Positions 32,434 to 46,101 of a DNA stretch of 64,000 bases are shown one piece after another (the stretch's first letter is position 1; every line of letters starts with the position of its first letter). The notes beneath the pieces were generated by a model. That model was given only the letters and a program-made list of their open reading frames with translations, was not told the DNA's origin and searched no databases. The DNA is taken from the NCBI GenBank assembly GCA_018287875.1, contig JAGVVL010000022.1:4216001-4280000 (forward strand), given 5' to 3'. Both the position numbers and the translations under genes were made by a program. The stretch comes from Nigrospora sphaerica. Lineage: Eukaryota; Ascomycota; Sordariomycetes; Amphisphaeriales; Apiosporaceae.

Positions 32434-33717
32434 GCTGAACGCGGCGAGTGTCGCTACCCAAGAGGCTGTTGTCCTAGTCCAACGAAGACCGTCGCAGTCT
32501 CCACTCTGACCGATGCGACGAGCGCCGTTGCTGTGCTGTGTGTGAAGGTGGAGAGGGCGGACCGGTTTGTGGTGGTCGTCGTCTTTGCCAGGGTCCTTCG
32601 TCCACGGCTGGGCGGATGGAGGGGTGAAGCACTTAAGTATGGAAGTCGGTAGGAGTTGGGCTGGGCAACGAAGTGGGGGGTGCGAGAGCAAAAGATGCTG
32701 GCACGACGGCAGCCAAGAGATGGAAGCGAGCCTTGTTAGAGTGGTGGCCGCAGCAGCTCTGTTGGAATGGCCCGGCGTAGAGTAGAGTATGAATAACTCC
32801 CGTTAGCTGCTGGCTGCTTCCCACGATGAGCGGCTAGATCGGAATGGCCACCCAGAAACTCTGGCCGGTGGAATAAAGCGGGAGGACTCCGTCGTCTCTG
32901 CGATGCGCCCTGACGCCCTCTGGCTTCTGCAAGAGTGGGTAGGGTGTGACAGCAAGCAGCCGCTACGCTGGGGTGTCTTGGGCAGCCCTGGAGCAGCTGA
33001 TGCCCCAAATAAAGCACCTGCACCTATACACCGCAAGTTATGGGCAGTGGCTACCAGCCTGAAGCACCTGCATTCGTCGCACAGTGAAGCCATGGGATTG
33101 AACTGGTTGACGAAGTAGGATGCCGTAACAGTGTGAGTACGCTGGTACGAACTACCTACTTACCCAGCCAAAATGAGAAACCCCTAACGTGTATACCTCC
33201 ACCACTTAGCCTGCCTGCCGTCCAACTCAAAATACTTGCGGTAACGCCATCACTTATTGGGGGGACCAAGTACCTTACTTATAGATGGAGATCATAGTAC
33301 CTAGGTAGGCACTTAAAATAGTCACCATTTTCCTGCGATTTATCAAAACTCGCATCTTGGTCACCTCAGGCACAAATAGAGCAAACAACCCAGGACCTAC
33401 GGCTTGGGAGGTATCGAGGCCTATCATCTCCAACTGAGCAGCATCCGATCCACGTAGGTGGTTTGACCGTGTTCACCGCAAGACCTAACGACGTAACACA
33501 CGGGCGCTCGCACTAAAGCAGTGCTTCACAGTGCGAAATAGCACTTGGTGATGGCGGGGTCGCTTTTCCATCGAGCATGGGTCTATGGATCCATGGATCC
33601 AACCATCCAACCTAAATCCATGTGTCGCAGAATTTCACGACTCCAAGCCCGCTGTCGCAAACTACCCCGCGGAAGACGAGACTGCCAGCCCAAGGAGGTC
33701 CCCTGGCTGTCAACGCA
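32434..33717. other. divergent promoter region of E2 and ELP3
   Basis: Between two housekeeping genes starting in opposite directions. A short direct repeat ATGGATCC occurs twice at 33585-33600. No other gene seen. Confidence 0.5.
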
Positions 33718-35442
33718 ATGGCGACAACGACGGTGACGGCGACGGCCACGATCCGCAAGAAGGACGCCAACCTGCCTCCTGAAAATGAACGCTTCCTTCG
33801 ATGCTGCGCCGACGTGGCGAACGCCCTCATCGAGGACTTCGAGGCCTCCAAGGACCCAAAGGCCCCCAAGAAGGACATCAACCTCAACACGTTGCGCGCA
33901 AAGCTTTCGCGCAAACACAAACTCCCCAACCTGCCGCCCTTGACCGCCATCATCGCCGCCGTGCCCGAACACTACAAGAAGTACATCTTGCCAAAGCTGG
34001 TGGCGAAGCCCATTCGCTCCTCGTCGGGCATTGCCGTCGTTGCCGTCATGTGCAAGCCGCACCGCTGCCCCCATATCGCCTACACGGGCAACATCTGTGT
34101 CTACTGCCCAGGTGGCCCCGATTCCGATTTCGAGTACAGCACCCAATCCTATACCGGCTACGAGCCCACGTCCATGCGTGCCATCCGCGCCAGGTACGAC
34201 CCCTTCGAACAGGCCCGTGGGCGAGTAGACCAGCTCAAGGCCTTGGGCCACTCGGTCGACAAGGTTGAGTACATCATTATGGGTGGCACCTTCATGTCCC
34301 TGGCTCCGTCGTACCGAGAGGAGTTCATCTCCCAGCTTCACAACGCCTTGAGTGGCTACCAGACCAACAATGTCGACGAGGCCGTCGAGGCGGGCGAGAT
34401 GAGCAACTCCAAGTGCGTTGGCATCACCATTGAAACGCGCCCTGACTACTGCTTGCCCTCCCACTTGACTGACATGTTGCGCTACGGTTGCACCCGCCTC
34501 GAGATTGGTGTACAATCCCTGTACGAAGATGTAGCACGCGACTCCAACCGGGGACACACGGTTGCTGCTGTGGCCGAGACCTTCTGTTATGCCAAGGATG
34601 CTGGCTTCAAGGTCGTTTCGCACATGATGCCCGACCTGCCCAACGTGGGCATGGAACGTGACTTGGACCAGTTCCGCGAGTACTTTGAGAACCCAGCCTT
34701 CCGGACCGACGGCCTGAAGATTTACCCCACGTTGGTTATCCGCGGTACCGGCCTCTACGAGCTTTGGAGGACAGGCCGCTACCAGAACTACACACCCAAT
34801 GCTCTGGTCGACCTGGTGGCGAGGATTCTGGCCCTCATCCCTCCGTGGACCCGCATTTACCGCGTGCAGCGAGATATCCCCATGCCGCTCGTATCGTCCG
34901 GCGTGGAGAACGGCAACCTCCGAGAGCTGGCCCTCGCCCGCATGAAGGACTTCGGCACCTCGTGCCGTGATGTGCGCACGCGCGAGGTCGGCATCAACGA
35001 AGTCAAACACAAAATCCGGCCCAACCAGATAGAATTGGTGCGCCGAGACTATACTGCCAATGGAGGCTGGGAGACGTTCCTTGCCTATGAAGACCCCAAG
35101 CAGGACATTCTTGTGGCACTGCTACGCCTGCGCAAGTGTACCGAGAAGTACACGTACCGGGAGGAGCTCACCGGACAACAGACCAGTATGGTCCGAGAGC
35201 TCCACGTATACGGCACTGCCGTGCCGGTGCATGCCCGGGACCCCAAGAAGTTCCAGCACCAGGGCTTTGGTACGCTTCTGATGGAAGAGGCGGAGAGAAT
35301 CGCCAGGGACGAGCACGGAAGTGATAAGATCAGCGTTATCAGCGGTGTGGGTGTCAGGAGCTACTACCGCAAACTGGGTTACTGGCTGGACGGCCCCTAC
35401 ATGAGCAAGTGGCTCGACGGGCGGCCACAGGAGGAGTCCTGA
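33718..35442 (+). CDS. elp3: Elongator subunit Elp3, radical SAM/acetyltransferase
   Basis: 574 residues, one exon. It is the catalytic subunit of Elongator, which makes the cm5 group on wobble uridine of tRNAs using acetyl-CoA and SAM. The radical SAM part has cysteines 112, 117, 127 and 130 in the CKPHRC...GNICVYC block, and the conserved GGTFMSL and ETRPDYC segments. The C-terminal GNAT domain (~420-560) has the acetyl-CoA loop QHQGFGTLL and the YYRKLGYW block. The start ATG at 33718 fits the family length; the frame continues upstream without an ATG. No tract of unusual composition; complete. Confidence 0.96.
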   Translation: MATTTVTATATIRKKDANLPPENERFLRCCADVANALIEDFEASKDPKAPKKDINLNTLRAKLSRKHKLPNLPPLTAIIAAVPEHYKKYILPKLVAKPIRSSSGIAVVAVMCKPHRCPHIAYTGNICVYCPGGPDSDFEYSTQSYTGYEPTSMRAIRARYDPFEQARGRVDQLKALGHSVDKVEYIIMGGTFMSLAPSYREEFISQLHNALSGYQTNNVDEAVEAGEMSNSKCVGITIETRPDYCLPSHLTDMLRYGCTRLEIGVQSLYEDVARDSNRGHTVAAVAETFCYAKDAGFKVVSHMMPDLPNVGMERDLDQFREYFENPAFRTDGLKIYPTLVIRGTGLYELWRTGRYQNYTPNALVDLVARILALIPPWTRIYRVQRDIPMPLVSSGVENGNLRELALARMKDFGTSCRDVRTREVGINEVKHKIRPNQIELVRRDYTANGGWETFLAYEDPKQDILVALLRLRKCTEKYTYREELTGQQTSMVRELHVYGTAVPVHARDPKKFQHQGFGTLLMEEAERIARDEHGSDKISVISGVGVRSYYRKLGYWLDGPYMSKWLDGRPQEES

Positions 35443-36300
35443 ACAATCCTCCACGTGAGGCCATTCATCGAACGAGGGCCAGGGCCGTTCCAACCGTGAA
35501 TACGCCCATCCAACGATGTGAAAACCGCACCGAAATGACGTACCCATCCGTTCCGGATACCGTCAGCACGACGGCCTCCCTGAACTTACGCATCACCAGT
35601 ATAAGAGATGGTATCACTCACATACTCTATGCGGGCGGAATAGCAATCGAATACCCCAGCGCAAGAGAACTTGTGGTCGCCATATCACCATCCCGCCATC
35701 CACGTGCTCGCCTTTGCACTGCTGCCGTGGAATGATACCACGCCTGTGGGTTCGGGGACCCGGGCAAAGGGCAATGAGGCAGGCCTCTTGAATCCACCCA
35801 TCTCCGGACGCTCATGTCGCTCGTTGGAAGTCATCTCCAGACGCAGTCAAGGGCCAAAGCGCCGGCCGCCGAAAGCCACGCAAGTCCAACGAACGACACA
35901 CCAACGGGGCCACTCGGCATACCTATGGGATCAATAGCCAGCAGGGGTACAAATAAAGACGTGGTGCACGCATCCCAAAGATGTGCCACCTACTTCCTCT
36001 ACGTTTTCATTTAATCTTAGTGGTGCTTACTAGTAGTAAACCAGACGCACCCACGGTTGGTTTGCCATCTCAACCCTGTCTGCCAAGGCGAAGGGTCGCC
36101 TGCCCGACCATCTAGCAGCCAGCCGGGGGAAACCGTGCGTTTCGTATACGAGGACGATTCCAATTCTCGTCCAAGTCGTTACATATTACGTAGCCTGTCC
36201 TTTTTTTACATTGCATGTACATGTGCGCGCCAACGGCCCCTCAATACCAGTATCCCATTGCCGCACAGCGGGGCGGTCGTCCGCCCTTCTCCCCGGGGGT
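35443..36300. other. convergent intergenic region
   Basis: 860 bases between the ELP3 stop and the 5'-nucleotidase stop. No feature recognised beyond presumed 3' UTRs. Confidence 0.5.
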
Positions 36301-38191
36301 CTACGACACAACTACGTACAGCATGACGGTGAAGACAAGCAGCGCGACCAAGGCGCCCGGCCCAAGGGCCTTGGCGGCGCCGCTCACGGGCGCAGCGCCC
36401 TCGGTGGTTCGGGGCGGTGTGGCGGAGGCGGAGGCGGTGGCGGTGGCGTTGCCGTCGACGACGGCGATGCGGCCCTCGAGGGCGAAGTCGACGGGAGACT
36501 GGGCCTTGACGTAGGAGACGAGGACCTCGTCCATGGTGTCGAGGACGACGGGGTTGGCGACGGGGACGAGGATGTTGTCGCCGCCGCCGGCGAGGAAGTC
36601 GATGGTGACGACGGTGTAGCGGCGGTCGGGGACGACGGGGGCGCCGCCGACGAGGAGGCGCACGAGCCGCGAACCCGGAGCGGCGCCGGCGTCGTACTCG
36701 ACGCGCACGCCGCGGCTGACCTGGAAGAAGCCGCCCAGCGCCTTGCCGTTGAACTGGTTGACGCCCGACACGGCGCCCTCGAAGATGCGCACCAGCTCCG
36801 CCCCCGTGTACTCGAGCTCGACCACAGCGTTGCCGAACGGGAAGGCCGCCAGCACCGCCCCGCGCGTCACCGGCCCCGCGTCAATGGTCGCACGGATCCC
36901 GCCCGCGTTGGTAAAGGCAAAGGCGGCGTCGGAGCCGCCGTCGAGCCGGTACTGCAGCATGGCACTGGCGCGCGATTCGGCATTAGCGAGGGGGCTTTCA
37001 TCGCTCACGTTGGGTGGACGGCAAGAGAGAGAGAGAGAGAAAAGGGGGGGGGGGACAGGCCCCGGAAGAGAGAGGGGGGGGAAAGACTCACTCGCTCACA
37101 AAATCGCCCAGGAAGCACTCCTCCTTCTGGCACTTGGTCTGGTCCAGCTCGACGCGCGTCTCGCCGATGACCTCGGCGGCGAAGGCGTCGAAGGGCTTGC
37201 GCCACTCGTCGACCTGGGCCTGCAGGCCCTCGTCCTGGGCCGTCGTGTTGGTCAGGTGGACGGGGGCGCCGTGGTAGGCGAGCACGCGGCCGTCGGCGTC
37301 GTACGTCACGTCGATGTAGCCGAGGTACTCGCCCCAGCGGTAGGCGGTGACGACGAAGACCTCGTCGCCGTCGCGGTTCGTCGCGACGGTCGGGTACGCG
37401 CCCTCGGCGCCCTTCATGTCGCCCAGCAGCGTGTGCGAGTGCCCGCCCATGATGAGGTGCAGGCCCGTCGTCTCGCGCGCCAGCCGCAGGTCCTCCTCGT
37501 AGCCGATGTGCGTGATGGCGGCGATGCGCTTGATGGCCGTCGTGCCGCGGATGTGGTCGATGGTCGCCTGCATGCTCGCCACGTGGTCGCCGAACGTGGT
37601 GCCCTCGCCGGGGCTACTGATGTCGGGCGTCGTGTTGGTGGTGAGGCCGATGACGGCCAGCTCGTACTTGTCGAAGACGTGATACGGCTTGATGGTCGCG
37701 TTCAGCTTCGGGTTGTCCGACCGCACGTTGGCGGCGACAATGGGGAAGGTGAGGTTCTGGAGGAAGTCGCCCAGCTCGTCGTCGCCGCCGTCCCACTCGT
37801 GGTTGCCGAGCGTCATGGCGTCGAAGCCCATCTGGTTCAGCGCCTCGGCGGTCTTCTCGCCCTTGTAGAAGGTGTAGAAGAGCGTGCCCTGGAACTCGTC
37901 GCCGACGTTGAGGAAGAGGCTGTCCGGGTGCTCGGGGCGCGTCGCCTCCACGACCGTCTTGACGCGCGCGTAGCCGCCGTAGCAGCCGCGCTCCGGCTTG
38001 GTGCAGTCGGTGCCCGACGAGCTGAACTCGTCCAGGTGCGCGTGCACGTCGTTGATGTGGTAGAAGGACATGTTGAAGTGCCCGGCGTCGTCGATGAAGC
38101 GCTTCGACAGCCGCTGGCTGTACAGCGCATCCTCGGCGAGGGCCAGGCCCGTCAGGGCCAGCGACACGAGGTTGGAGGCGGAGCGGACCAT
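36301..38191 (-). CDS. GPI-anchored 5'-nucleotidase family protein
   Basis: Two exons, 38191-37092 and 37003-36301 (donor GTGAGT; acceptor GTGAG, or nine bases on at GAAAG, both in frame), about 600 residues. Signal peptide at ~1-19. The metallophosphatase domain has metal-ligand motifs INDVHAHLD (48-50), NVGDEF, LGNHEWD, THIGYEED and GGHSHT. The C-terminal nucleotide-binding domain has TNAGGIRATI. The end is Ser/Ala/Gly-rich followed by a hydrophobic tail, as in GPI-anchored proteins. It should hydrolyse extracellular nucleotides or related phosphate esters. The ATG at 38191 was chosen because the upstream in-frame start is only GTG. The 88-base intron is pyrimidine-rich with a CT run. Confidence 0.9.
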
Positions 38192-41100
38192 GGCGACAGT
38201 ATGCACGATCTTGTCGAACAGCCGAGTGAGGCGCGCGCGAGCGGCTAAGGCAAGGACGGGCGTCCGCTCGGCAGAAGGGCGTCAGTATTTAAACAAGTAT
38301 GCCGTTCTCTGGCCGGCTTGTCTCACTCCTCGGGGTTACATGGGGCTCCATCCGGATCGGGATAGCTATCCGTACCAAGATACATACCACCAATGCCTTC
38401 TCACCTGGGACTGTCCGTTCAAGGCACGCATGAGGCTGCAGTCAGCCGTTGATCTGCCGGCGATAACACCAAGACGGGCGGGGAGATAGGGGCTAAGAGC
38501 AAGCCACAGCCGGCGTCGCGAATCACACCAGCACGTGTGGGAGAGCACGGCTTGGCCTTCGCTTGGCCCTGCTGGTTAGCTGGGCTTGGCGGCAGCGACG
38601 GGCCCTGGCCGCGGCAGGTTTCCTTGCAGCGTGGCATGGCTCGGCAAGCCATCCGCGTCGCACGTGGAGGGCGGGCGATGCCCTCAAGAGAAGGTGGTTG
38701 ACCCTCTGGGAGCCGACCGCCGGTGTCCGCTGGCCCGGGTCTCGGGTCCTCGGCCAAGCGACCTTATCGGCCCAGCGCCTGATAGGACGTCCTACCGCGT
38801 CCGTTTCCCAGCAGCTGTTCAATGCAGTAGACAGAACCTTTGTTTTTTCCCCGAAATCAGGAGCTCAACCAAAAGGGCAGCTTGATCTGAGGGGTTGAAA
38901 TTGGGATACTATCCCCTAGGAGAAAGCTAAGGTTCGTCGGTTGGATCGCTCCTGGAGACGAGACAAGCCCGACAAACAACTACCGCCGGCCCCCTCGTAT
39001 ATTTCTGAGCAACCTTACCGACACGGTTATGTGACGGCATTTGCCCGTGGGACACAAGAAGTTACCTCACAAGGCCTTGCCGGTCGGACCGGTCGAGTGC
39101 TGGCGATTAGGTCTGCCTCTCTCTCTCATCTTGATCGAGTTTGCGGGGGCATCCATCCAGGCCAGGTCCCGCGCAGTCGCGACTACGGTGATATTTTTCG
39201 AGGTTTTCTCCCGCCCAGCCATGTCGACAGCCACGCCCAGGTAGTCTCACTGACTCGCCGCATTGCGATACGATATGTTTTGGCGGGGAACGATCCCTCC
39301 CCCTGCGTCGCCCCCGGTCTGAGCGTCGCGGCCGGGCCTCACAGGGCGTACGGGCGGGCGGCGGCGACGGTGACAGCGGGAGCTGATGACTCCGCCCGCG
39401 GAGCCACCCCGCCAATTCGTCCACAGTCGCGCAAGCGCGGGCTCCGTCATCCAACGTCGTGGGCGAACAGGGAAAAGGGATGCGACCAGGAGGTCGGTCA
39501 TGACCGCGGCGTACCGCGTGGGAAACGCGACTTTGGAACGGGCGCTGAGGCTCAATATTTACCTCCCGTCCCTCCGTAAAGCAGCTGCTCGATGATGTCG
39601 TCCAACAGGCACAAGCAAGACATGCGGTCTCGCCGGGCTTTCCTCCCAACTGGAGCTAGCCAACGGGGGAGCAGGAGCGCAGGCTTTTCCTTGCGAGGTG
39701 TGTAGGGTGCAGCTGCAGCTGCGGCGACGCTGCGAGTCGGAGATATCTTACGCGCGTGCCCGCGCCCATAGGGCGTCGTGCATCACGGAAGCAACGGGCG
39801 AACAAGGTTGACGTCCGAGGGAGAGAGGATACTGTGGGGGACACGAGTAGTGGCTACGTCGCACTCGTAGGCGGTTGCAATAGGCATCAGGAACCTATTC
39901 GTTCCCACCCATGCGGTGCGGGTACCCGAAAGAGGCCCTAAAAGTAAAGCGTGGTTCATCGTATAACTCGTCGGCCGTAGGGACCGTGTTCGCGGCCGTG
40001 GCGGGTGGGGGGATGGAGGGAAAGCGAAGAGAAGGGCAACAGGGCGTTGACGAATACGGCAGAGATGCGTCATCGGTCGTACCAGAAAACGTAAGAGCCG
40101 CTTGTTAATGCGCCTGCTGCGTGTAGTGCACGATCGACCATTGGTGATGCTCTCTTTGATGCTGAAACCGTCGGATGATCGTCGTTACCGGTGCGGCAGC
40201 AACGCACGGGAAAGAAAGCCCCAGGGGGCCGCGTAAACGCCAGTTCGCCGCTCCCATTACGGCAAACGGGAGGGCCTATCGGGGCCCTTCTCGTCAGATT
40301 GAATGGGTTTGTACTGAGTAGTTGTAAATGTCATAGGGCTGTGGCTATGCTACGAATGTAGCAGACCATCCCGTAATGCCGCCGGACCTGCACGTTGTGG
40401 GGTTTCTACGTAGACTCGTACGTCAGTACAGGCAGATTGGGTAGGCGGACGGATCCATCCCAATGTCTCTTGCTTGTTACCCCTATCTCTCTCTCTCTCT
40501 CTCTCTCTCCGTGTTCTGCAAGTCATCATCACATATTCCACCCACGCCACTCAAGTGAAGTATTGTTTCAAGCCCAGGTTTGAGAGCCAGCCAGCATTGG
40601 ATCGACGTGAACTTTACCCAAGTAGCTTAAAATAGGCTCATGGGCCATTCGGCCGGGGCGTTTCAAAAGACAGATTGGCCAGATTGGCCGCTGGCGCGCA
40701 TCGACTGGACGTCGTCACCTGGTAACAGATCAATATGACCTGCCACGCCGCCAGCGGGCGCCGCGCTAGCCAAGCCCGATTGCGATGAACTGGCCCGGCG
40801 AGCCGGTTTGCGCGCGACGCCCGTCGGCCAACCGGGCGACGACGGTGATGACCGCAGGATGGAGGGCCGCCCGAGGGCCCAAAATTAGCTGCTCGTAGCG
40901 CGGGAGCATCTCGACACCCGAGCACCTGGTTGGTGGACGAGTTGGCGGCGGCGGTTCCCCCATCCTTCCTGCGCCCGTCCTGCAGCGTCACGAGCGGCCT
41001 CTCGACGACTCGCCCACGCTGTCGGGCCGTGTACCCCAGCTCGGAAAGGAAAGTCTCGAGTCCCTCGCCCGTCCTGCTCTTTAGGCTATTCCGTCTGCAG

Positions 41101-44074
41101 CAGGTCCGAGTGGGACGGGGTGGTGGTTGGTGGTGCCAGCCTGTCCGTTTCCCACGACGCCCAAAACCGCCAATTACGATGCGGGCGGTGCCAGTAGCCC
41201 CGGACCCGATGGCGTGGTCATGGTGCTGCACATGGCACGATAAAGACACGAGCCGGTCTAACAATAGAAGGTGGTCGGTTCCCATGGTACTGACCAGGGC
41301 AATAAGAGAGAGAAAGTGTGCCTATTCAGGTGATATGCCCTGAGTGGCCCAGCCACTCTCGTGACGACGCAAATGAGTCGCCCGGAAAAAGGGTACGGGA
41401 CGCAAATGTGCTCCCAGAATGAGCAATGGCACTTGCCGTAGAGCACCACGGGCGTGTGTGCGTCCCTGCAGCAGCAGGGGTGGTGGAGAAAGAGAGGGGC
41501 GGAGGGAGAGAGACAGAGAGACGTGGAGAGAAGCACACGGTGGGATGGTAAAAGGTTGACAAGGGGGCCAGGGGAAAGAGACGTCGGTGGATCTGGATTC
41601 GCCCGGTGCTCGCCCACCATCGGATGGGACGTCTCCTCATTCGTCTTCAGGTAGCCCTAGGCTGGCCGGCAGGACGGGAAACCCCTGACACGGCCGGCCA
41701 GCGAGAGCCACTGGATCTGGGCCGGGTCCTTGGGGTGCTTGGGTGCTTGGGGGGCTGGCGCTGCTGGTTCGCCTGGCACCGCCGGCCCTGCTTCGTAGGT
41801 ACTGGTTACGAGAAGGGCTAGCGACATTCTGGAACGTCGGGCCCCCTCCCCTCCTCGCGGGGTGGGGGAAAGAGAAGCGCGCGCCTTTGGAAACGGGCCA
41901 CCGAGGCTGAGCACGACGCCGACGAGACGTATGTTTGACAAGGGACGCGTCCGGAGCTGCTACCGACGTGTGGTTGCAACCGTACGGCGTTTCTGGCGGA
42001 CGGCATGACGGCCCTGGTTACGTTGACTGGGTTGGGGGGGGGGGGGCCTTTGGGGCACTTCTATCCCCCATCCCAGCATCGTGGGCGGTCATTGCACGTG
42101 TATGGACACCTACGTACTTAGGGTGGCTTGGCGGGCGAATTTCCTCCGTAGGGAACGGGTTTTGAATGTCGTGTCCAAATTCCCCGGCCGCTTTCACCGC
42201 GTTCTCGGTCGGTCTTGTTGCGTTGCTCTCGCGCCCCGCTGGTCGATTCCATCAAACACGGGCTGACGAGGACGAATGGCATTGCGCAAGCCCGTCCTGG
42301 CATCTTGGCCCTCCGCGACCGTCCGTCTAGCGAACGCCCGGCGCATTCCCCTGTTGGTAAATCCCCCCTCCCATTCCATTCTAACCCCAACCAACGGTTT
42401 CGCCGGCGCGAGCATTACCGGACACCTGTACCGGTTAGAGGTGCGACTAGGGAGGAAGAAGGAAAGATAGGCCGTCGTGCGTCCGCGGATCGCCGTTCCC
42501 CCCAGTTTCTCTATCTACCATGTCCCTGAAGAGGTATCTCTCCGTACGCGACCATCTTCATGCCAAGCACATGTGCGCGAGCTGAACCCCCCAATGGCTT
42601 CTGGTTCCAAGGACGCCTCCGTCTAGGTTTTCGAGTTCTGTCGCAGCGTGGCTTCTGCTCCGGGCTTGGTCCGTTCGCCTCGTTGCCTCTCTCGCCTCCA
42701 TCTACTCGGTACGTAACAGATACTATATGCAAAGCAGCTTGATACGAATACTTGGGCGTGGCATAGGCTTTTTACGGAGCGCGGGCGTTGCATGTGCCTC
42801 ACCCCAACGGCGTGCCCTGTTCACGGCGGCCCTGATTCGCAGCGATTCTGGACCTCGCGGGCCCCAGTCCCGTTGCCACCCTCCCAACCGGGGCTAGTCC
42901 TTGGATATTTCTTGGCTCCGTGTTTCCTTGCCGCTCTCCACGCTGCAGCCCATGGCGTTCGAGACGCTGGGAAAAGCCATCGAAGCCATTCATCCCCTGT
43001 AGCCCGGATTCCGTACCTGCGACCAGGGCTCTTCCGCCTCCACCCCTCCTAACCTGTTGTACGGCTGATGGCCAATCCACCGCTTGCTCCCCTCCGCAGA
43101 GGCCATCTAGGTAGGTACCATATGCAGCGCAGCGACGCGACCTCCCCCCAATGCATGGGATGCACCTTAGCCTCCGGGAACGATAAGCTTGCCAACCACG
43201 TCGCCCCATCTCCGCTCTCTCTTTTTGCCTTCCCCTCCCCGGATGTGCCTATCAGCCCAAGCCAATACGGGAAGGTTTCAGTTGTCCTGTCCCTAAACCC
43301 CGACGTTGCGGCGGAGGCACCACGGCATTGTCCCGTTTTGTTTGGACGTTCCGGTATGGCTATTGTTCGACGGCCACGCGCTCTCAGACTCGCAAAATAC
43401 TTTACGCAGTCGATTTCTCTTCGTCCGGGCCTGTTCCTCCCTCTCTTTCCTTTCTCCTGCTTTCCTTGCATGCTCGCGAGCCTCTCGTTGCCCATATCCC
43501 CCCCTCATCGATCCCTCACCGACCCGAGCTTGACTCGAGACGTTGCATACTTAAACAGCGGCTGTCTCTGCTCGTGATAAAAAGGCTACAACGCTACCGC
43601 CCCTAGTGAGCACGTCTCCGTCCCAACACGAGCCGATCGGTCTCCACCTGCCACGACCACCTTAATCTCGGCAGCACACTGTCGCCCACCTGGCCCTGAT
43701 CTACGTTTCTGGACCAGGCGAGCCCAGTTCCCCCGTGCCCCGTACCGCTACCCCCTGGCTGGTTAGTGTCTGGTATCACCGGCATAGCCACGCTTGCCAA
43801 CCACGGGAAGCCGTGCTCGTTCCGTTGTTCGTACCGTCGCATGGGATACATACATAGTCGAGAGTAGCCCGCTCGCCTTTTCCCACATGCGCCAGATCTG
43901 AGTTGCCGTTGCAGCTCCTTATACCCTTTTCCCACCCCCGAGAGAGAGAGAGAGAGAGAGTGTTCCGAGGCTCCGATCCCCCTTGCCTTTCCCAATCCCC
44001 CCCCAACCGCACAGCCAGTCCACCACCCACCCACCCACCCACCCACCACCTCTCCGCCGGAGAATCTGCCCAAG
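38192..44074. other. 5.9-kb intergenic stretch without supported gene
   Basis: Only short, overlapping frames with no domain. Contains a (CT)n microsatellite (40486-40509), a G-run near 42032-42045 and an (AG)n run at 43938-43960 just upstream of the BAR gene. It may hold non-coding RNAs or distal regulation that I cannot see. Confidence 0.45.
40486..40509. repeat. (CT)n microsatellite
   Basis: Twelve uninterrupted CT units. Confidence 0.9.
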
Positions 44075-45684
44075 ATGCAGTTCACCAAGAAATTCGACCG
44101 CGCCTTCCAATGGGCGGGCGAAAAGATGGGCAACGAGGCCAAGACGAACATGTCGGACGACTTCAAAAACCTCGAGACGGAGATGGCGCTCCGACACGAC
44201 GGTACGTAAAAGCGGCGGCGCCGGCCTTGGCCGAAGCCGGACGTGCGGGATCATGCAGGGGAAAAGACGCGAGGCTGACTTTTGGGGTCACAGGCATGGA
44301 CCGTCTACAGAAATCGATGAACGTCTACGTCAAATCCGTCTCGAGGCGATGCGAGGCCTCGGAAGACAAGGAGAAGGGCCTGCCCATTGCCTACATGGGC
44401 CGGACAATGGCCACCCACGGCGAGGATTTTGAGCCCGACTCCGAGTTTGGAAACTGCCTGATTGGTACGTCGCCCGGCGTGTACGATGGAAGGGAATGCA
44501 AATGACTTACACGAGGTTTTCCCGCAGTCTTGGGCCGCGCCAACGAGCAGCTCGCCAGCAACCAGGAGGCCTATGTCCAGCAAGCCACGTCGTACTGGCT
44601 CGAGAGCCTCGAGCGATCGCTGGCCATGATGAAAGAATATCAGGTACGTCACGGGTTCCCTTCCCTTTGTCCTCCCGATAGGCCGTCTACGCGAGAGAGC
44701 CCAATGGCTAACGGGAGTTTGTCTCAACAGTCGGCTCGCAGGAAACTGGAGAACCGGCGGCTGGCGTACGATGCGAGCACGACCAAGATGCAGAAGGCGA
44801 AGCGCGAGGACTTCCGGCTCGAGGACGAGCTGCGCGGGGCCAAGGCCAAGTACGAGGAGTCGTCCGAGGACGTGCTGCGGCGGATGCAGGACATCAAGGA
44901 GGCCGAGGCCGAGACTGTGCAGGACCTCACGAGCTTCCTCGACGCCCAGCTCGACTACCACGAGCGCTGCGCCGAGGAGCTGCGCCGCGCCCGCCAGCAG
45001 TGGCCCGCCGCCGCCTCGGCCTCGGTGCCCGTCATCCGCGGCCCCCGCCCCGCCGCGCGCAGCCGCAGCGGCACCGCCCACTCGTACTCGGACCGCACCG
45101 AGCGCTGGGCCTCGTCGCGCGACATCCACGAGGAGCCCGAGGCCGAGGCGCCGCCGGCCCCCGGCCCGCGCCCCGCCATCCGCACCCGGCTGTCGGTCAG
45201 CGGCGGCACGGCGGCGGCGGCGTCGGCGCCCGTGTCGCCGCCGCGGCCGAGCATCCACCGGTCGTCCACGTATGGCGGTGGCTCGCCGTCGGGCGCGGCG
45301 GCGTACCGCGAGCCCCCGCCGCTGCCGCAGGACAGCGGCATGCGCAAGGCCCACGCGGCGCCGGCGGCCGTCGCGGCGCCGCCGCCCAACATCGGGTCCC
45401 TGCGCGGCAACCTGCGGCCCGTGAGCCGCGTCTCGACGGGCGGCAGCGGCGACGTCTTCGGCGACGACTACGATACGGCCAACAGCAGCAGCGGCGGCAG
45501 CCCCGAGTACGACCGCGCCGAGAGCCCCGCCACGAGCTACGGCAGCCTGAGCCGCACCACCAGCAACGTCGCCCTCCAGCAGCAGCAACAAGCCCCGTCG
45601 GCTAAGAAGGCCCCGCCGCCGCCGCCGAGCCGCGCCAAGAAGCCGCCGCCTCCCATCCCCCAGAAGAGCGGCCTCATCCGCTAA
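44075..45684 (+). CDS. endophilin-like BAR domain protein
   Basis: Four exons: 44075-44201, 44294-44464, 44528-44643, 44731-45684 (donors GTACGT; acceptors CACAG, CGCAG and AACAG), 455 residues. Residues ~1-229 form a BAR domain: an N-terminal amphipathic stretch (QFTKKFDRAFQWAGEKMG), the conserved LETEM and FEPDSEFGNCL blocks and long charged helices. Such domains dimerise and bend membranes in endocytosis. The remaining half is disordered, Ser/Pro/Arg-rich, and ends with polyproline runs between lysines (APPPPPSRAKKPPPPIPQK), probable SH3 ligands; no SH3 domain is present in this protein. The short introns in the BAR part match fungal relatives. Start ATG in context AAGATGC. Confidence 0.92.
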
Positions 45685-46101
45685 AAGGCCGGGGGGGAGG
45701 TGAAGAGGAGGAAGAGGAAAAATACTCGGGATGAGGCATGATGGGACTACGGAATTAGTCCACGGCTCGGTCGGAAGCAGCCTTTCCGCTTGCGCGCGCC
45801 GGGTCTTGGGGGAGAGCATATCGTATGGATTGGGAGCACTTGGTTGGTCGCATGGCGTTCAGGGCGTTAATACATGGTGCCGCCCAGCGAACGGGTCGGC
45901 CGGTGGAACAGGGCGATGGCAATATTAGTTGAATACTCTCTGCGCGAAGAAGCAATGGACTGGATCCCGACCTCACTGCCGTTGTGTATGCTTGGGTCGA
46001 CGCGTGACTTTGCCTGTCTACCTACGTGACTTGATGCAGTGCTGCGTCATATGCAGATTCCACGTATCTAACCGGACGTATGGTGGCACCGTCACTACCG
46101 C

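Noticed and set aside
36743..38248. 501-residue plus-strand ORF opposite the 5'-nucleotidase
   Set aside because: Antisense shadow: the minus strand holds all metallophosphatase motifs and a proper intron.
43938..43960. AG microsatellite as a GAGA-type regulatory element of the BAR gene
   Set aside because: A simple repeat; nothing in the sequence shows a regulatory role.
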